Source: UBA3263 sp964586765
Lineage (GTDB): Bacteria; Bacteroidota; Bacteroidia; Bacteroidales; Muribaculaceae
Direction: 5' to 3'
DNA: 64,000 nt
Assembly (NCBI GenBank): GCA_964586765.1
Contig: CAZPHN010000008.1
Span: 1 to 64,000, forward strand
Part shown: in pieces, positions 44,179-52,781 of the stretch
How positions within the stretch are numbered: the stretch's first letter is position 1
How the letters are laid out: each line of letters opens with the position of its first letter
Notes under the pieces: model-generated
What the model was told of the DNA's origin: nothing
Seen by the model: only the letters and a program-made list of their open reading frames with translations
The model's database searches: none
Made by a program: the position numbers and the translations under genes

Positions 44179-44186
44179 TAATTTTG
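44179..44186 (+). promoter_or_regulatory. -7 box for the monooxygenase gene
   Basis: TAATTTTG, 10 bases before the ATG at 44197. A second candidate, TACATTTG, is at 44156-44163. With the first box the transcript would have only a few untranslated bases. Confidence 0.45.
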
Positions 44187-44196
44187 TATCGCAATT

Positions 44197-44472
44197 ATGT
44201 TAAGACTGAATTGTTTTATCCAGACTTCGGCTGAAAACCGCGCCGAAGTACTTGAAGCAGCAAAACGCCTCACCGCCGCTTCACTCAAGCAACAGGGCTG
44301 CATTGCCTACGACATTTTTGAAAGCGCAACCCGTCCGGACGTGATGATGATTTGCGAAACATGGGCTGACCAGAACGCACTCAATGCCCATAGCGCATCA
44401 GAGGTGTTTGCCGTCGAGGTAAGCAAGATGGAAGCTCTCGGCTCCCTCAAGCTCGAAACTTTTGAATTCTGA
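44197..44472 (+). CDS. Antibiotic biosynthesis monooxygenase-like protein (YgiN type)
   Basis: 91 residues forming a single dimeric alpha+beta barrel domain: MLRLNCFIQTSAENRAEVLEAA, QQGCIAYDIFESATRPDVMMICETWADQNALNAHSASEVF. Family members act as quinol monooxygenases or as redox-stress proteins, often without a bound cofactor. The gene follows the efflux operon but appears to have its own promoter. It is convergent with the hemerythrin-LuxR gene. The substrate is unknown. Confidence 0.82.
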   Translation: MLRLNCFIQTSAENRAEVLEAAKRLTAASLKQQGCIAYDIFESATRPDVMMICETWADQNALNAHSASEVFAVEVSKMEALGSLKLETFEF

Positions 44473-44478
44473 GAAATG

Positions 44479-44513
44479 ATATCCGGGGTCTACGACTGGT
44501 GGACCTCGGATAT
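44479..44513. terminator. Convergent-gene hairpin
   Basis: A 12-bp inverted repeat (44479-44490 with 44502-44513, one G-U pair) lies between the monooxygenase stop and the end of the convergent regulator gene, partly inside its last codons. No U-tract follows on either strand, so it is a probable rather than certain bidirectional terminator. Confidence 0.5.
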
Positions 44514-45437
44514 TGTTACCAATCCGTGAATTATAGCAAACACGGTGAGTCCGGCGGCGGAATGAATGTCAAGCTTGGCGCAAATGTTTCGACGGTGGGT
44601 CGCCACGGTATGTACTGATACAAAAAGCCTCTCGGCTATCTCCTTATTCGACATTCCGCGCGCAATATTGCGCACAATCTCCTTTTCACGCTCAGTCAGA
44701 TTATGAACCTCAGGGTCTTTATCCTCTTCCGGCTCCACGGCGGGCTCAGGTGAGTCGACCACCTCACGTTCTACCTCACGCACCGCCGGAACAAAAATCC
44801 GGTTCTCAACATCACAGTGGCTCATCAGGTCAGTCTCGCAGTTGATAATGTCAAACAAAACTGAATTCAACCGGTTGACGTCAGCCCCGGTGCCATGATA
44901 ATGGCAAATGAATATATCCTTCAGCTCATGTAGCTTGGTTGCGATAGGCTCATGTGTGCTTAAGAAACGGTCAATCGAATATTCAGTATCACGCCGTCCG
45001 TGCAAAAGATTGTCAACATAAGTGAAAACCACATTGTTTTCATGATTCATATGGTTTTCAACCTCGGTTACGTAATCATCAAAAAAACGGAGAATGACAA
45101 GCGCGACATCCTCGCCTCCCGAACAGTTTATGGCATCTATAAGCTTACGGCGTATCTGCGGCAGAAGAAAGTCAATAAAATACTTATGCGCGCTGCGCAG
45201 ATACTTCATCAAGGTAGGCAAGGAAATAGGATTTAACGGCAGCTTCCGCCCCGCAATCAGTGACGCAACAGCTAAAAATGTATCGGTATCAACCTCTGCA
45301 CGACTACACACCTCATCAATCGTATCATCGCCGAAACCAAGGGGAATGTTAAACCGACTCAGTGCCATCAGCAGAACCGGAGTGTCCGCAATGGCATCAC
45401 GCATCTTCATTTTTGCGTCATAATGTTCTGATTTCAT
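44490..45437 (-). CDS. Hemerythrin-like sensor fused to LuxR-type DNA-binding domain
   Basis: 315 residues. The N-terminal about 60 residues (DTPVLLMALSRFNIPLGFGDDTIDEVC) resemble the ScdA/Ric N-terminal domain. A hemerythrin-like four-helix bundle follows, with likely di-iron ligands in SAHKYFIDFLLP, NHMNHENNVVFTYV, STHEPIATKLHEL, FICHYHG and MSHCDVENRIFVPA. An acidic linker (about 225-240) leads to a NarL/LuxR helix-turn-helix (LTEREKEIVRNIARGMSNKEIAERLFVSVHTVATHRRNI, about 242-285). Ric-type proteins respond to nitric oxide and oxidative damage of iron sites, so this should be an iron-, oxygen- or NO-responsive transcription factor. The ATG is four bases after a TAACTTTG box, which implies a leaderless mRNA. 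Confidence 0.85.
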   Translation of the reverse strand: MKSEHYDAKMKMRDAIADTPVLLMALSRFNIPLGFGDDTIDEVCSRAEVDTDTFLAVASLIAGRKLPLNPISLPTLMKYLRSAHKYFIDFLLPQIRRKLIDAINCSGGEDVALVILRFFDDYVTEVENHMNHENNVVFTYVDNLLHGRRDTEYSIDRFLSTHEPIATKLHELKDIFICHYHGTGADVNRLNSVLFDIINCETDLMSHCDVENRIFVPAVREVEREVVDSPEPAVEPEEDKDPEVHNLTEREKEIVRNIARGMSNKEIAERLFVSVHTVATHRRNICAKLDIHSAAGLTVFAIIHGLVTISEVHQS

Positions 45438-45441
45438 AGCG

Positions 45442-45469
45442 CAAAGTTAATGATTTTTTTGTAAATTTG
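45442..45469. promoter_or_regulatory. Overlapping divergent promoters (regulator / Porin_10 gene)
   Basis: Minus-strand -7 box at 45442-45449 (CAAAGTTA on the plus strand) and plus-strand TAAATTTG at 45462-45469, 12 bases apart. Start codons lie 4 and 9 bases beyond the boxes, so both messages should be leaderless or nearly so. No -33 elements are evident. Confidence 0.6.
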
Positions 45470-45478
45470 CAGCCGGTA

Positions 45479-47479
45479 ATGAAGCATATTTTTCGCATAT
45501 TATTTATATTTTCGCTGATATGTCCGCTGTCCGGAACCATGTCGGCGCAGACAAAGCTCAACTCTTCCGCTTCTGCAAAGAAAGGCAATGGTGGCACAGA
45601 GGAAAAGTCTACAGCCCAATCAGTTGAGTGGGCGCAAGCCATCACACGCATAACCAGTTGGAACGTCAGCGAGTTTCTTGGCGACCGCACCATGCGCGAA
45701 GTCGATACACTGCTTGAAAACTATTGTCAAAGCGTAGCCATCCCCGCCTATCAGTTCGGATATACCTCGGCTGTCACGGGCAACTATGGTGCGGAAGGCA
45801 TCTCTATGAACTATTTCGAGCGTCCCATCCCCGGACCGTTCTTCTTCACCGATGCCCTTGCCCCGTATATCCCTACCGTCGAAAACACGCCTTTTTATAA
45901 CACCCGCGTCCCCATGACGCTCCTCACCTACAATACGAGCTACGGAAATCCGCAGCAACAGGACCGTTTCAAGGCTGTTTTCAACGGAAACATAAACAAA
46001 AATGCCCAGATTGGAGCTTGGACCGAATATATTTACTCCAAGGGCAGTTATGAAAATCAGGCAGACAAGCATTTCAATTTCGGATTTAACGGCTCTTATT
46101 CCGGAACTCATTATCAGGTTTCTGCCCTTTTCAATCAATATTACTCCATCAATAAGGAAAACGGCGGTATCCAGAATGACCTGTATATTACCGACCCGGC
46201 GGAAATTCAGGGCGGAAATTCAAAGGTTACGTCAAAAAACATACCCGTAAACCTTCAGAACGCCCACTCGATTGTAAACGGACGCGAATTCTGGATGAAT
46301 AATCGCTACCGTATGGGGTTTTTCCGTGAAAATCCGGAGGATTCTACCCGTGTTTTCGTTCCGGTCAGTCAGATTTTCTGGACTTTTGACTTTAATGAAC
46401 ATCACCATCGCTTCAATATGCGTACTCCCGGCGATATGGACTTTTGGGAAAACGCATATTTCGACGATAAGAAAACTTTTGATGATGCTCGCTCGCTGAC
46501 GGTAAGAAACACCGTCGGAATTTCACTGCTTGAAGGATTTAAGAAGTGGGTCAAATTTGGACTGACAGCCTATGCGCAACATGAATTTAACCGCTACCGT
46601 CAGCTCCACAACTATGTACCCTTAGGAATCCGACGCATTTCCAAGGAAAATTCGCTCTACGTTGGCGGAAAACTCAATAAGGAACAAGGTTCTCATTTCA
46701 GGTATAATGCCGATGCGCGTCTCGGAATTGCCGGCCATAATATCGGTGAGTTTGAAGTGAAGGGTGACGCCCAGTTCCGTGTTCGCATTCATCGCGACAC
46801 CGCATCGGTTCGCGCCTACGCTGAATTCGATAATCTCCACCCGTCATTCTTTGTCGATGAATATGTCAGCAATAACTTCATATGGAAGAATGATTTCGGT
46901 ATGACTCGCCGTCTCCGTTTTGGCGGTGAAATTGACATTCCGCAGACATGGACAAATCTTTCTGCCGGAATGGAGAATGTCCAGAACCTGATTTATTTCG
47001 GCAATGACGCCTGTCCGGTACAACATTCCGGACACATTCAGGTATTTTCCGCCACACTCCGTCAGGACCTGAAATTAGGCATTTTCAACTGGCAGAACTC
47101 CTTGACATATCAGGCGTCAAGTAACTCCGATGTGTTGCGCATGCCCTCATTCAGCGTATATTCAAATATGTTCCTGCTTTTCCGGGTGGCAACACTTCAT
47201 GTCCAGTTCGGCGTTGACTGCAACTATATGACCCGCTATCGTGCAATGGCTTATCAGCCCGCTACCATGACATTCCATAATCAGGATGAAATATACGTAG
47301 GAAACTACCCGATGATGGACGCATATCTGAACATGAAACTAAGCAAAGTCCGTTTTTACGTTCTCGTTTCCCACTTCAATCAGGGACTCTTCGGCGGGTC
47401 AAATTATTTCTCAGCGGCTCACTATCCGCTGAATCCCCGCCGATTTCTGTTCGGTCTGAGCATCGACTTTGCAAACTAA
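45479..47479 (+). CDS. Porin_10-family putative outer-membrane porin
   Basis: 666 residues from the ATG at 45479 (an upstream TTG falls inside the promoter box). Signal peptide ends near SGTMSAQ. A helical/acidic region is followed by a long beta-barrel with stretches such as TPFYNTRVPMTLLTYNTSYG, FNGSYSGTHYQVSALFNQYYSINKENGGIQND and a C-terminus ...HYPLNPRRFLFGLSIDFAN. This matches the Bacteroidetes putative porin family (Porin_10, formerly DUF4289). A solute-binding protein gene follows 21 bases later, an arrangement seen in other Bacteroidales. Substrate unknown. Confidence 0.82.
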   Translation: MKHIFRILFIFSLICPLSGTMSAQTKLNSSASAKKGNGGTEEKSTAQSVEWAQAITRITSWNVSEFLGDRTMREVDTLLENYCQSVAIPAYQFGYTSAVTGNYGAEGISMNYFERPIPGPFFFTDALAPYIPTVENTPFYNTRVPMTLLTYNTSYGNPQQQDRFKAVFNGNINKNAQIGAWTEYIYSKGSYENQADKHFNFGFNGSYSGTHYQVSALFNQYYSINKENGGIQNDLYITDPAEIQGGNSKVTSKNIPVNLQNAHSIVNGREFWMNNRYRMGFFRENPEDSTRVFVPVSQIFWTFDFNEHHHRFNMRTPGDMDFWENAYFDDKKTFDDARSLTVRNTVGISLLEGFKKWVKFGLTAYAQHEFNRYRQLHNYVPLGIRRISKENSLYVGGKLNKEQGSHFRYNADARLGIAGHNIGEFEVKGDAQFRVRIHRDTASVRAYAEFDNLHPSFFVDEYVSNNFIWKNDFGMTRRLRFGGEIDIPQTWTNLSAGMENVQNLIYFGNDACPVQHSGHIQVFSATLRQDLKLGIFNWQNSLTYQASSNSDVLRMPSFSVYSNMFLLFRVATLHVQFGVDCNYMTRYRAMAYQPATMTFHNQDEIYVGNYPMMDAYLNMKLSKVRFYVLVSHFNQGLFGGSNYFSAAHYPLNPRRFLFGLSIDFAN

Positions 47480-47500
47480 ACAAATCTCCTCCCCTTAACC

Positions 47501-48262
47501 ATGAAGAATTCTCATAACCAGAAACCCCAGAGCCGCCTCCTGCTTTACGTTCTGCTGCTTGTAATCACTCTCGGCATAATGTTTTCGCTGAAAAGATGCC
47601 GACACTTCGATGTCGGGTCACATGAGCCTCGCCCTAACGATACCCTCCGCGTTGCAATCCAGTATGCTCCCGGCTCTTTCTATATGCAGGGAGATACCCT
47701 TGGCGGTGTCGACTATGAAGCTCTGCAAAACCTTGGACTCCCATATCGTCTATACCCCATCACTAATCCCGCCGAAGGGTTGGACGGACTAAATGAAGGA
47801 CGCTATGACCTTGTTATAGCCGACCTCCCTATGATTGCCGACAGCACATCGAACTATATTTTCACCGCTCCGGTCTATGTTGACCGTCAGGTGCTGGTTC
47901 AGCGCGTCGATTCCGGTGCGACTCCTCTTATTCAGTCAGTTGTTGACTTGAAAAACGACACAATTTGCGTGTCTGAGAACTCACCGATGGCTGCACGCCT
48001 TAAAAATCTTGAAGAAGAAATCGGAGCGTCCATCTGTATCAGTGAACGCCCCGAAACTTCTGAAAAACTTCTTATTGAACTTGCCGGCGGATACAGCGGC
48101 GTGAATTATGCCGTTGTCAATGAATCCGTGGCTCGCGAAATGGCTGCCGATTATCCCAATCTCGACTATTCGGTTGCCGTATCGCTAAATCAGTTCCAGC
48201 CTTGGGTTCTTCGCAAGACCGATACTGCCCTGCGCGACACCATCAACGCCCTGTTGCGTTAA
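47501..48262 (+). CDS. Membrane-anchored family-3 solute-binding protein
   Basis: 253 residues. One N-terminal membrane segment (LLLYVLLLVITLGIMFSL) is followed by Lys/Arg-rich KRCRH with no lipobox, so it is probably a signal anchor. The body has the SBP_bac_3 fold: DTLRVAIQYAPGSFYMQGDTLGGVDYEALQNLGLPYRLYPI and LNEGRYDLVIADLPMIADSTSNYIFTAPVYVDRQVLVQR. Related domains bind amino acids or peptidoglycan fragments, or form the MltF sensor part, but no lytic domain is present. The gene overlaps the end of the convergent tolC-like gene by 20 bases. Confidence 0.78.
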   Translation: MKNSHNQKPQSRLLLYVLLLVITLGIMFSLKRCRHFDVGSHEPRPNDTLRVAIQYAPGSFYMQGDTLGGVDYEALQNLGLPYRLYPITNPAEGLDGLNEGRYDLVIADLPMIADSTSNYIFTAPVYVDRQVLVQRVDSGATPLIQSVVDLKNDTICVSENSPMAARLKNLEEEIGASICISERPETSEKLLIELAGGYSGVNYAVVNESVAREMAADYPNLDYSVAVSLNQFQPWVLRKTDTALRDTINALLR

Positions 48263-49532
48263 GGTAAGCGGCACGCGCCGTCTGGAAATCACCGTAGGCG
48301 GTTGAATACTGGTCATGTGCCTGACGTGCCATGGCTTCGGCTTCAAGCAGGTCTGTAATCGTTGAGGTTCCCGCTTCGTAATATACCTTGTTGAGGCGCA
48401 GATTTTCCTCTGCCTGACCTATGGATTCGGCGGCAAGCTCCATCTTGCGGTGGGCGGCGGTCAGTTCATCCCACTTGTTCTGCATATTGATTTCAAGCAT
48501 CTGTCCGAGGTCGTCAAGCTCGATTTTGGCATTTTCAAGCTCAAGATTTTTGCGCTTGATGGCGTGCGAGCCGCCCCACCATCCGCTTATGGGTATGTTG
48601 ACCACCAGCTGAAGGGCACCGAAATTGTGACCCTGCTCAAGCACATTATGGTAATACCATCCTGCACCACCAAGTACCTGCGGAAGATTTTTACCCACTT
48701 CCATCTTCTTTTCAAGCTTCTTTGCCTTTACATTAGCCTGCAGCAACTGATAGTCAATGGTATTGTCAAGTGCCGCCGACGGATTGACGCGAAGGTCAAG
48801 GGGATAAGCCGGAACTTCTGTCGGAACGGGAGCATCGATGTTGATTGGACGCTCGAAATCCTCGCCGATATATTGTGACAGCACCATACGACACAGCTGA
48901 ATGCCGTTATCAAGGTCAACCATATCAGCCATGTAGCCGTTACGCTTCAACTGCACCTTCAGCAAGTCATTACGCATCACAACGCCTGCATCCACCGCAA
49001 CCTGAACCTGATTGTCAAGTGTGTCAAGTGTTGCGATTACTGACTGAAGCGTGCGCTTGGTTGCCTGCAAGGTAGCGAGCTTCCAATAATACTGCTCTGT
49101 GGTGAGCCTTACCTCGCGCTCGGTCTGCGCGCGCTGCAGCTCTGCGGCAGCCTCGCCTACCTTAGCCAACTGATTGCCGTTGACAATCTGACCGCCCATG
49201 AATATAGGCTGCAACGCCTGAACTCCGGCAAGGACACCATGTTTTACCAACTCAATGTTCAGCATATCCAGTGCATTGTACTGGAAAATGTAGTTATGTG
49301 AACGGAAGCCGAATCCGGTGGCGGAAATCTCCGGAAAATACTTCGTAAACGCTTCCTTGCGTGTCTGAGTCGCTGCCGCAGACGTATTATCTGCGCGCTT
49401 CAAGGCTGCATTATTGGCAACTGCCATGTCGATACACTGCTGCAACGTAAGGATAGTGTCCTGAGGTTCCGTCTGAGCTGTAGCACTAATCGCTGCAGCC
49501 ATGGCTATAACAGATATGAATATCTTCTTCAT
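48243..49532 (-). CDS. TolC-family outer-membrane efflux protein
   Basis: 429 residues; signal peptide ends near ATAQTEPQ. Typical OEP pattern: LTLQQCIDMAVANNAALKRADN, LEKKMEVGKNLPQVLGGAGWYYHN, VNIPISGWWGGSHAIKRKNLELENAKIELDD, and NLRLNKVYYEAGTSTITDLLEAEAMARQAHDQYSTA near the end. It is the exit duct of the RND pump encoded upstream in the same direction. Its gap to the RND gene (49 bases) contains only AT-rich sequence. Confidence 0.9.
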   Translation of the reverse strand: MKKIFISVIAMAAAISATAQTEPQDTILTLQQCIDMAVANNAALKRADNTSAAATQTRKEAFTKYFPEISATGFGFRSHNYIFQYNALDMLNIELVKHGVLAGVQALQPIFMGGQIVNGNQLAKVGEAAAELQRAQTEREVRLTTEQYYWKLATLQATKRTLQSVIATLDTLDNQVQVAVDAGVVMRNDLLKVQLKRNGYMADMVDLDNGIQLCRMVLSQYIGEDFERPINIDAPVPTEVPAYPLDLRVNPSAALDNTIDYQLLQANVKAKKLEKKMEVGKNLPQVLGGAGWYYHNVLEQGHNFGALQLVVNIPISGWWGGSHAIKRKNLELENAKIELDDLGQMLEINMQNKWDELTAAHRKMELAAESIGQAEENLRLNKVYYEAGTSTITDLLEAEAMARQAHDQYSTAYGDFQTARAAYLNATGR

Positions 49533-49581
49533 AATCCTATTTATATCTAATATTTTGTATTTTCTATTTTGTATTCTGCAT

Positions 49582-52500
49582 TTAAATCATGTGCGTCTCC
49601 AGCGGTTCGTCAAGCGGCGAGTTTGCGCCCTTCTGACGGGCTTTCATCTTCCAGTATGCTACCGGAATGGTAGTCAGGATGAATATCATAGTGATAGGTG
49701 TACCGTAGAAGATTACCACACCCATAGGCTGCCAGAGGGCTGATCCACCGATAACCATAGGCACTACGCCCATCGTTGCGGCTGCCGAGGTCAGGAATAT
49801 CGGGCGCATTCTTCGCTGTGAGGCTTGGAAGATTGCCTCCTTAAGTGTCGCGCCTTGGTTGCGCAGCTCTTCTGCATAGTCGAGCAACACAATTGCATTA
49901 CGGACCAAGATACCCATCAGGGAAACTATGCCGAGCACACATGTCAGCGAAATATTCGTACCCTGAATCAGCATTCCTATTCCGGCTCCGGGAATACAGA
50001 GCAGCAGCGACAAAACCATCAGGACTGCAGTATTAATCTGCGCATAGTGGAAAAGGATGATGAAGAAGATAATCACCACAGCGATTACCAGTGCCTCCAT
50101 AATCTGCGGCAGGATGGTCATTGAGTTGTCCCAGTCACCTCCGCGTGTAATGGTGATTCCGTCCGGTATATCTATGGTATGGATTGCGTCCATGACAGCC
50201 TCCGTGCGGTCAATGACGTTGACATTGCGCTGAACCTCCGCCATAATTGAAATTGTAGGACGTCCGTTGCGGTGAGAGAGCTGACCGTGGTTCCACTGAG
50301 GCTCAACCTGAGCGAACTGGCGCAGCGGTGCCGATGTGACTCCCATAGCCACGGGCATAGGCTCGTCGCGAAGTTCATCTGCATTGGAGCGTTCAGACGT
50401 CTCCGTTTTCAGCACAACCGGAATACCGTAATCGCCTTCCCATACGGTTGCTACTGGAACACCTGTGCTGTAACGCATTGCCAAGGTTGCCTCTACGCCG
50501 AGATTGTTAAGACCGAGGCGTGATGTCTGAGTGGCGTTCGGAACTACGTTGGCTGCAACCAGAGGATTGTCAAGCGATGAACGTACGCAGCGTAATCCGT
50601 CAACCGCACGCATCTTAGCCATAATCGAATCACTTACCTGCTGCAACTGGGCAAGATCATCGCCGGTTACGCGGATTTCGATAGGATATGCGGCGTTTGA
50701 GTAGCTGAGCTGCTTGAAACGCACAATCGCGTCGGGGAAATACTGCTCATACTTATCAGTGTACTCATTCAGTACCTCTATGGTAGCTTCGTCGCTCTTA
50801 GTGTTCACGATAAACTGAGCGAAGTTAGGTCCACCCACCTGAGGCGCATACGTTGCTTGGAAGCGGGGCGATGAACAGCCGTGGAACGACGCGATGGATA
50901 CTACCCTGTCATCCTTGGCAAGAATGCTCTCCAGCGAGTCGGCAACCTCCGATGTGCGGTTGACCGAGGTGCCTGTCGGCAGGAAAATCTCTACTGCAAA
51001 CTGATTTCGTTCTGCAATAGGCATCAGCTTGAACGGACGGGTCACGAACAGGAAGATACCGCCTACGGTAACCACTACGGAGATGACCAGAGTGGCAGTG
51101 GGATGATTGAAACAAACCGTAATCAGCTTGTTATACATCTTCTGAAGAGAGACGAAGAATGAGAATTTCTTTTTGCCGGTGGCTATTGCCTCCTGCTCCT
51201 GCTTGTAGATAGGCTCCTTAATCAGCTTATACTGCAGGAACGGTACCAACAGCTCTGCCACTATGAGCGATACCATAAGAATGATGGTCAACGCCCACGG
51301 GAAGTCCGTAAGGAAGTCGCGGAACATGCCCGTCATGGTCAGCAGGAAGGGGAAGAACGTAATCGAAATTGCAAGGGTTGCCGAGAAAATGGCTTTGAGG
51401 AACTCCGTGCCGGAGCGCAGGGTCGCGCTCTTGTGGTCCATACCCTCTGATATCAGTTCTACATAGTCGTCGATGATTACAACCGAGTTGTCCACAATCA
51501 TACCCAACGACAGGATTAGACACGCCAGCGTAACGGTGTTCAGCTCAATGCCGAACATATAGAATAGTCCGAGGGATATAAAGATGGCTATAGGAATCGT
51601 GCTCGCCGCAATCAACGCTACCTTCAGCGGCAGGAGCAACATGATGACCACTACAACAGCCACGATAGCTATGACAAGCTCGCGCAGGAAGTCGTTGACC
51701 GATGAGTTAACCACATTCGGCTGGTCGGTAATCTTGAAAAGGGTTACGTCTGACGGAATTTCAGAGTTAAACGCGTCGAGCTGTTGATTTACCTCTCTGC
51801 CCATCTCTACAATATTGTAACCGTCCTTCATCTGAACGGACAGGAGTATACACTTGGTGCCATTATTCGTAATATATGAGGTAGGCTCGGCATATTCTTT
51901 CTTAACCGTGGCAACATCGCCTAAACGTACTACCGAACCGTCAGGCAGCGACATGATTATCATCTGCTGCAGGTCGTTGACCGAGTTGATTGAACGTTCT
52001 ACGTGGATAGGCTGCGTATAGGTATCGCTGCGGAGCGAGCCTCCGGTGGTCTGAAATCCTTTTGCAAGGAGCAGCGCGCCGAGTGTTTTCTCGTTCAGGG
52101 CGTAATGTGTCAGTTTTTCCGGGTCAATTGTAACGGCAATCTGCTCGTTCTGCATTCCGTAGACATCCATCGTGCCTACGCTCTCGATTGTGCGCAGTCG
52201 GTCGCGAAGCTTATCCATATAGTCGCCTAATTCGCGATATGTCTTCTGCTCGCTCTGCATGGTGATAAGCAGCGACGATGTATCGCCGAAGTTCGAGATG
52301 GTCTCCACTGCAAGTACCCCTGCAGGAAGTTTCAGTTTGACGGCATCCATACCCAACTTGAATTCATTCCAGAAGGGCGTGGCGTCCTCAATATTGTCAT
52401 CAAGTTCAACAAAAATCATCACCATTCCGTCCGAACAGTTACTGTACGTTGTCTTTTTGTTGACTTCCTTATATGAGAATATATAGTCCTCAAGCGGTTT

Positions 52501-52743
52501 CAGTACCTCCTGCTCCATCTGTTCGGGAGTTGCTCCGGGATAAACGGCGGCAACTACACCCTCGCGTATGGTAAAGCTCGGGAACTCGTTTTTGTCCATG
52601 TTGATGAGCGCATAGATGCCGAATGTAATCAGCACTACTGCAAGCAGTATGACTATGCGTTTGTATTTCAATCCTGCCACTACTATTCCCGCCGGCTTCT
52701 GCAGCGGTTTCGGGCTCTGTGAATTAGTATCTTGATTTGCCAT
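49582..52743 (-). CDS. RND efflux transporter, inner-membrane pump
   Basis: 1053 residues with the 12-span RND layout: first span near 28-48, large periplasmic loops, LACLILSLGMIVDNSVVIIDDYVEL (span 4, proton-relay aspartates) and a second half with ISLTCVLGIVSLMGILVRNAIVLLDYAEELRNQGATLKEAIFQASQRRMRPIFLT. It belongs with the AcrB/HAE-like group, while the N-terminal NEFPSFTIREGVVAAVYPGATPEQMEQEVLKPLEDYIFSYKEV is of the type common in Bacteroidetes. No heavy-metal (CusA) methionine cluster was seen. It works with the adaptor encoded upstream and the TolC protein downstream. Confidence 0.93.
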   Translation of the reverse strand: MANQDTNSQSPKPLQKPAGIVVAGLKYKRIVILLAVVLITFGIYALINMDKNEFPSFTIREGVVAAVYPGATPEQMEQEVLKPLEDYIFSYKEVNKKTTYSNCSDGMVMIFVELDDNIEDATPFWNEFKLGMDAVKLKLPAGVLAVETISNFGDTSSLLITMQSEQKTYRELGDYMDKLRDRLRTIESVGTMDVYGMQNEQIAVTIDPEKLTHYALNEKTLGALLLAKGFQTTGGSLRSDTYTQPIHVERSINSVNDLQQMIIMSLPDGSVVRLGDVATVKKEYAEPTSYITNNGTKCILLSVQMKDGYNIVEMGREVNQQLDAFNSEIPSDVTLFKITDQPNVVNSSVNDFLRELVIAIVAVVVVIMLLLPLKVALIAASTIPIAIFISLGLFYMFGIELNTVTLACLILSLGMIVDNSVVIIDDYVELISEGMDHKSATLRSGTEFLKAIFSATLAISITFFPFLLTMTGMFRDFLTDFPWALTIILMVSLIVAELLVPFLQYKLIKEPIYKQEQEAIATGKKKFSFFVSLQKMYNKLITVCFNHPTATLVISVVVTVGGIFLFVTRPFKLMPIAERNQFAVEIFLPTGTSVNRTSEVADSLESILAKDDRVVSIASFHGCSSPRFQATYAPQVGGPNFAQFIVNTKSDEATIEVLNEYTDKYEQYFPDAIVRFKQLSYSNAAYPIEIRVTGDDLAQLQQVSDSIMAKMRAVDGLRCVRSSLDNPLVAANVVPNATQTSRLGLNNLGVEATLAMRYSTGVPVATVWEGDYGIPVVLKTETSERSNADELRDEPMPVAMGVTSAPLRQFAQVEPQWNHGQLSHRNGRPTISIMAEVQRNVNVIDRTEAVMDAIHTIDIPDGITITRGGDWDNSMTILPQIMEALVIAVVIIFFIILFHYAQINTAVLMVLSLLLCIPGAGIGMLIQGTNISLTCVLGIVSLMGILVRNAIVLLDYAEELRNQGATLKEAIFQASQRRMRPIFLTSAAATMGVVPMVIGGSALWQPMGVVIFYGTPITMIFILTTIPVAYWKMKARQKGANSPLDEPLETHMI

Positions 52744-52781
52744 AATGATATAACCAATTAGACTTATTAGACCAATTCGAC

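Noticed and set aside
45467..45478. TTG start for the Porin_10 gene at 45467
   Set aside because: The codon lies inside the -7 promoter box; the ATG at 45479 gives a normal signal peptide.
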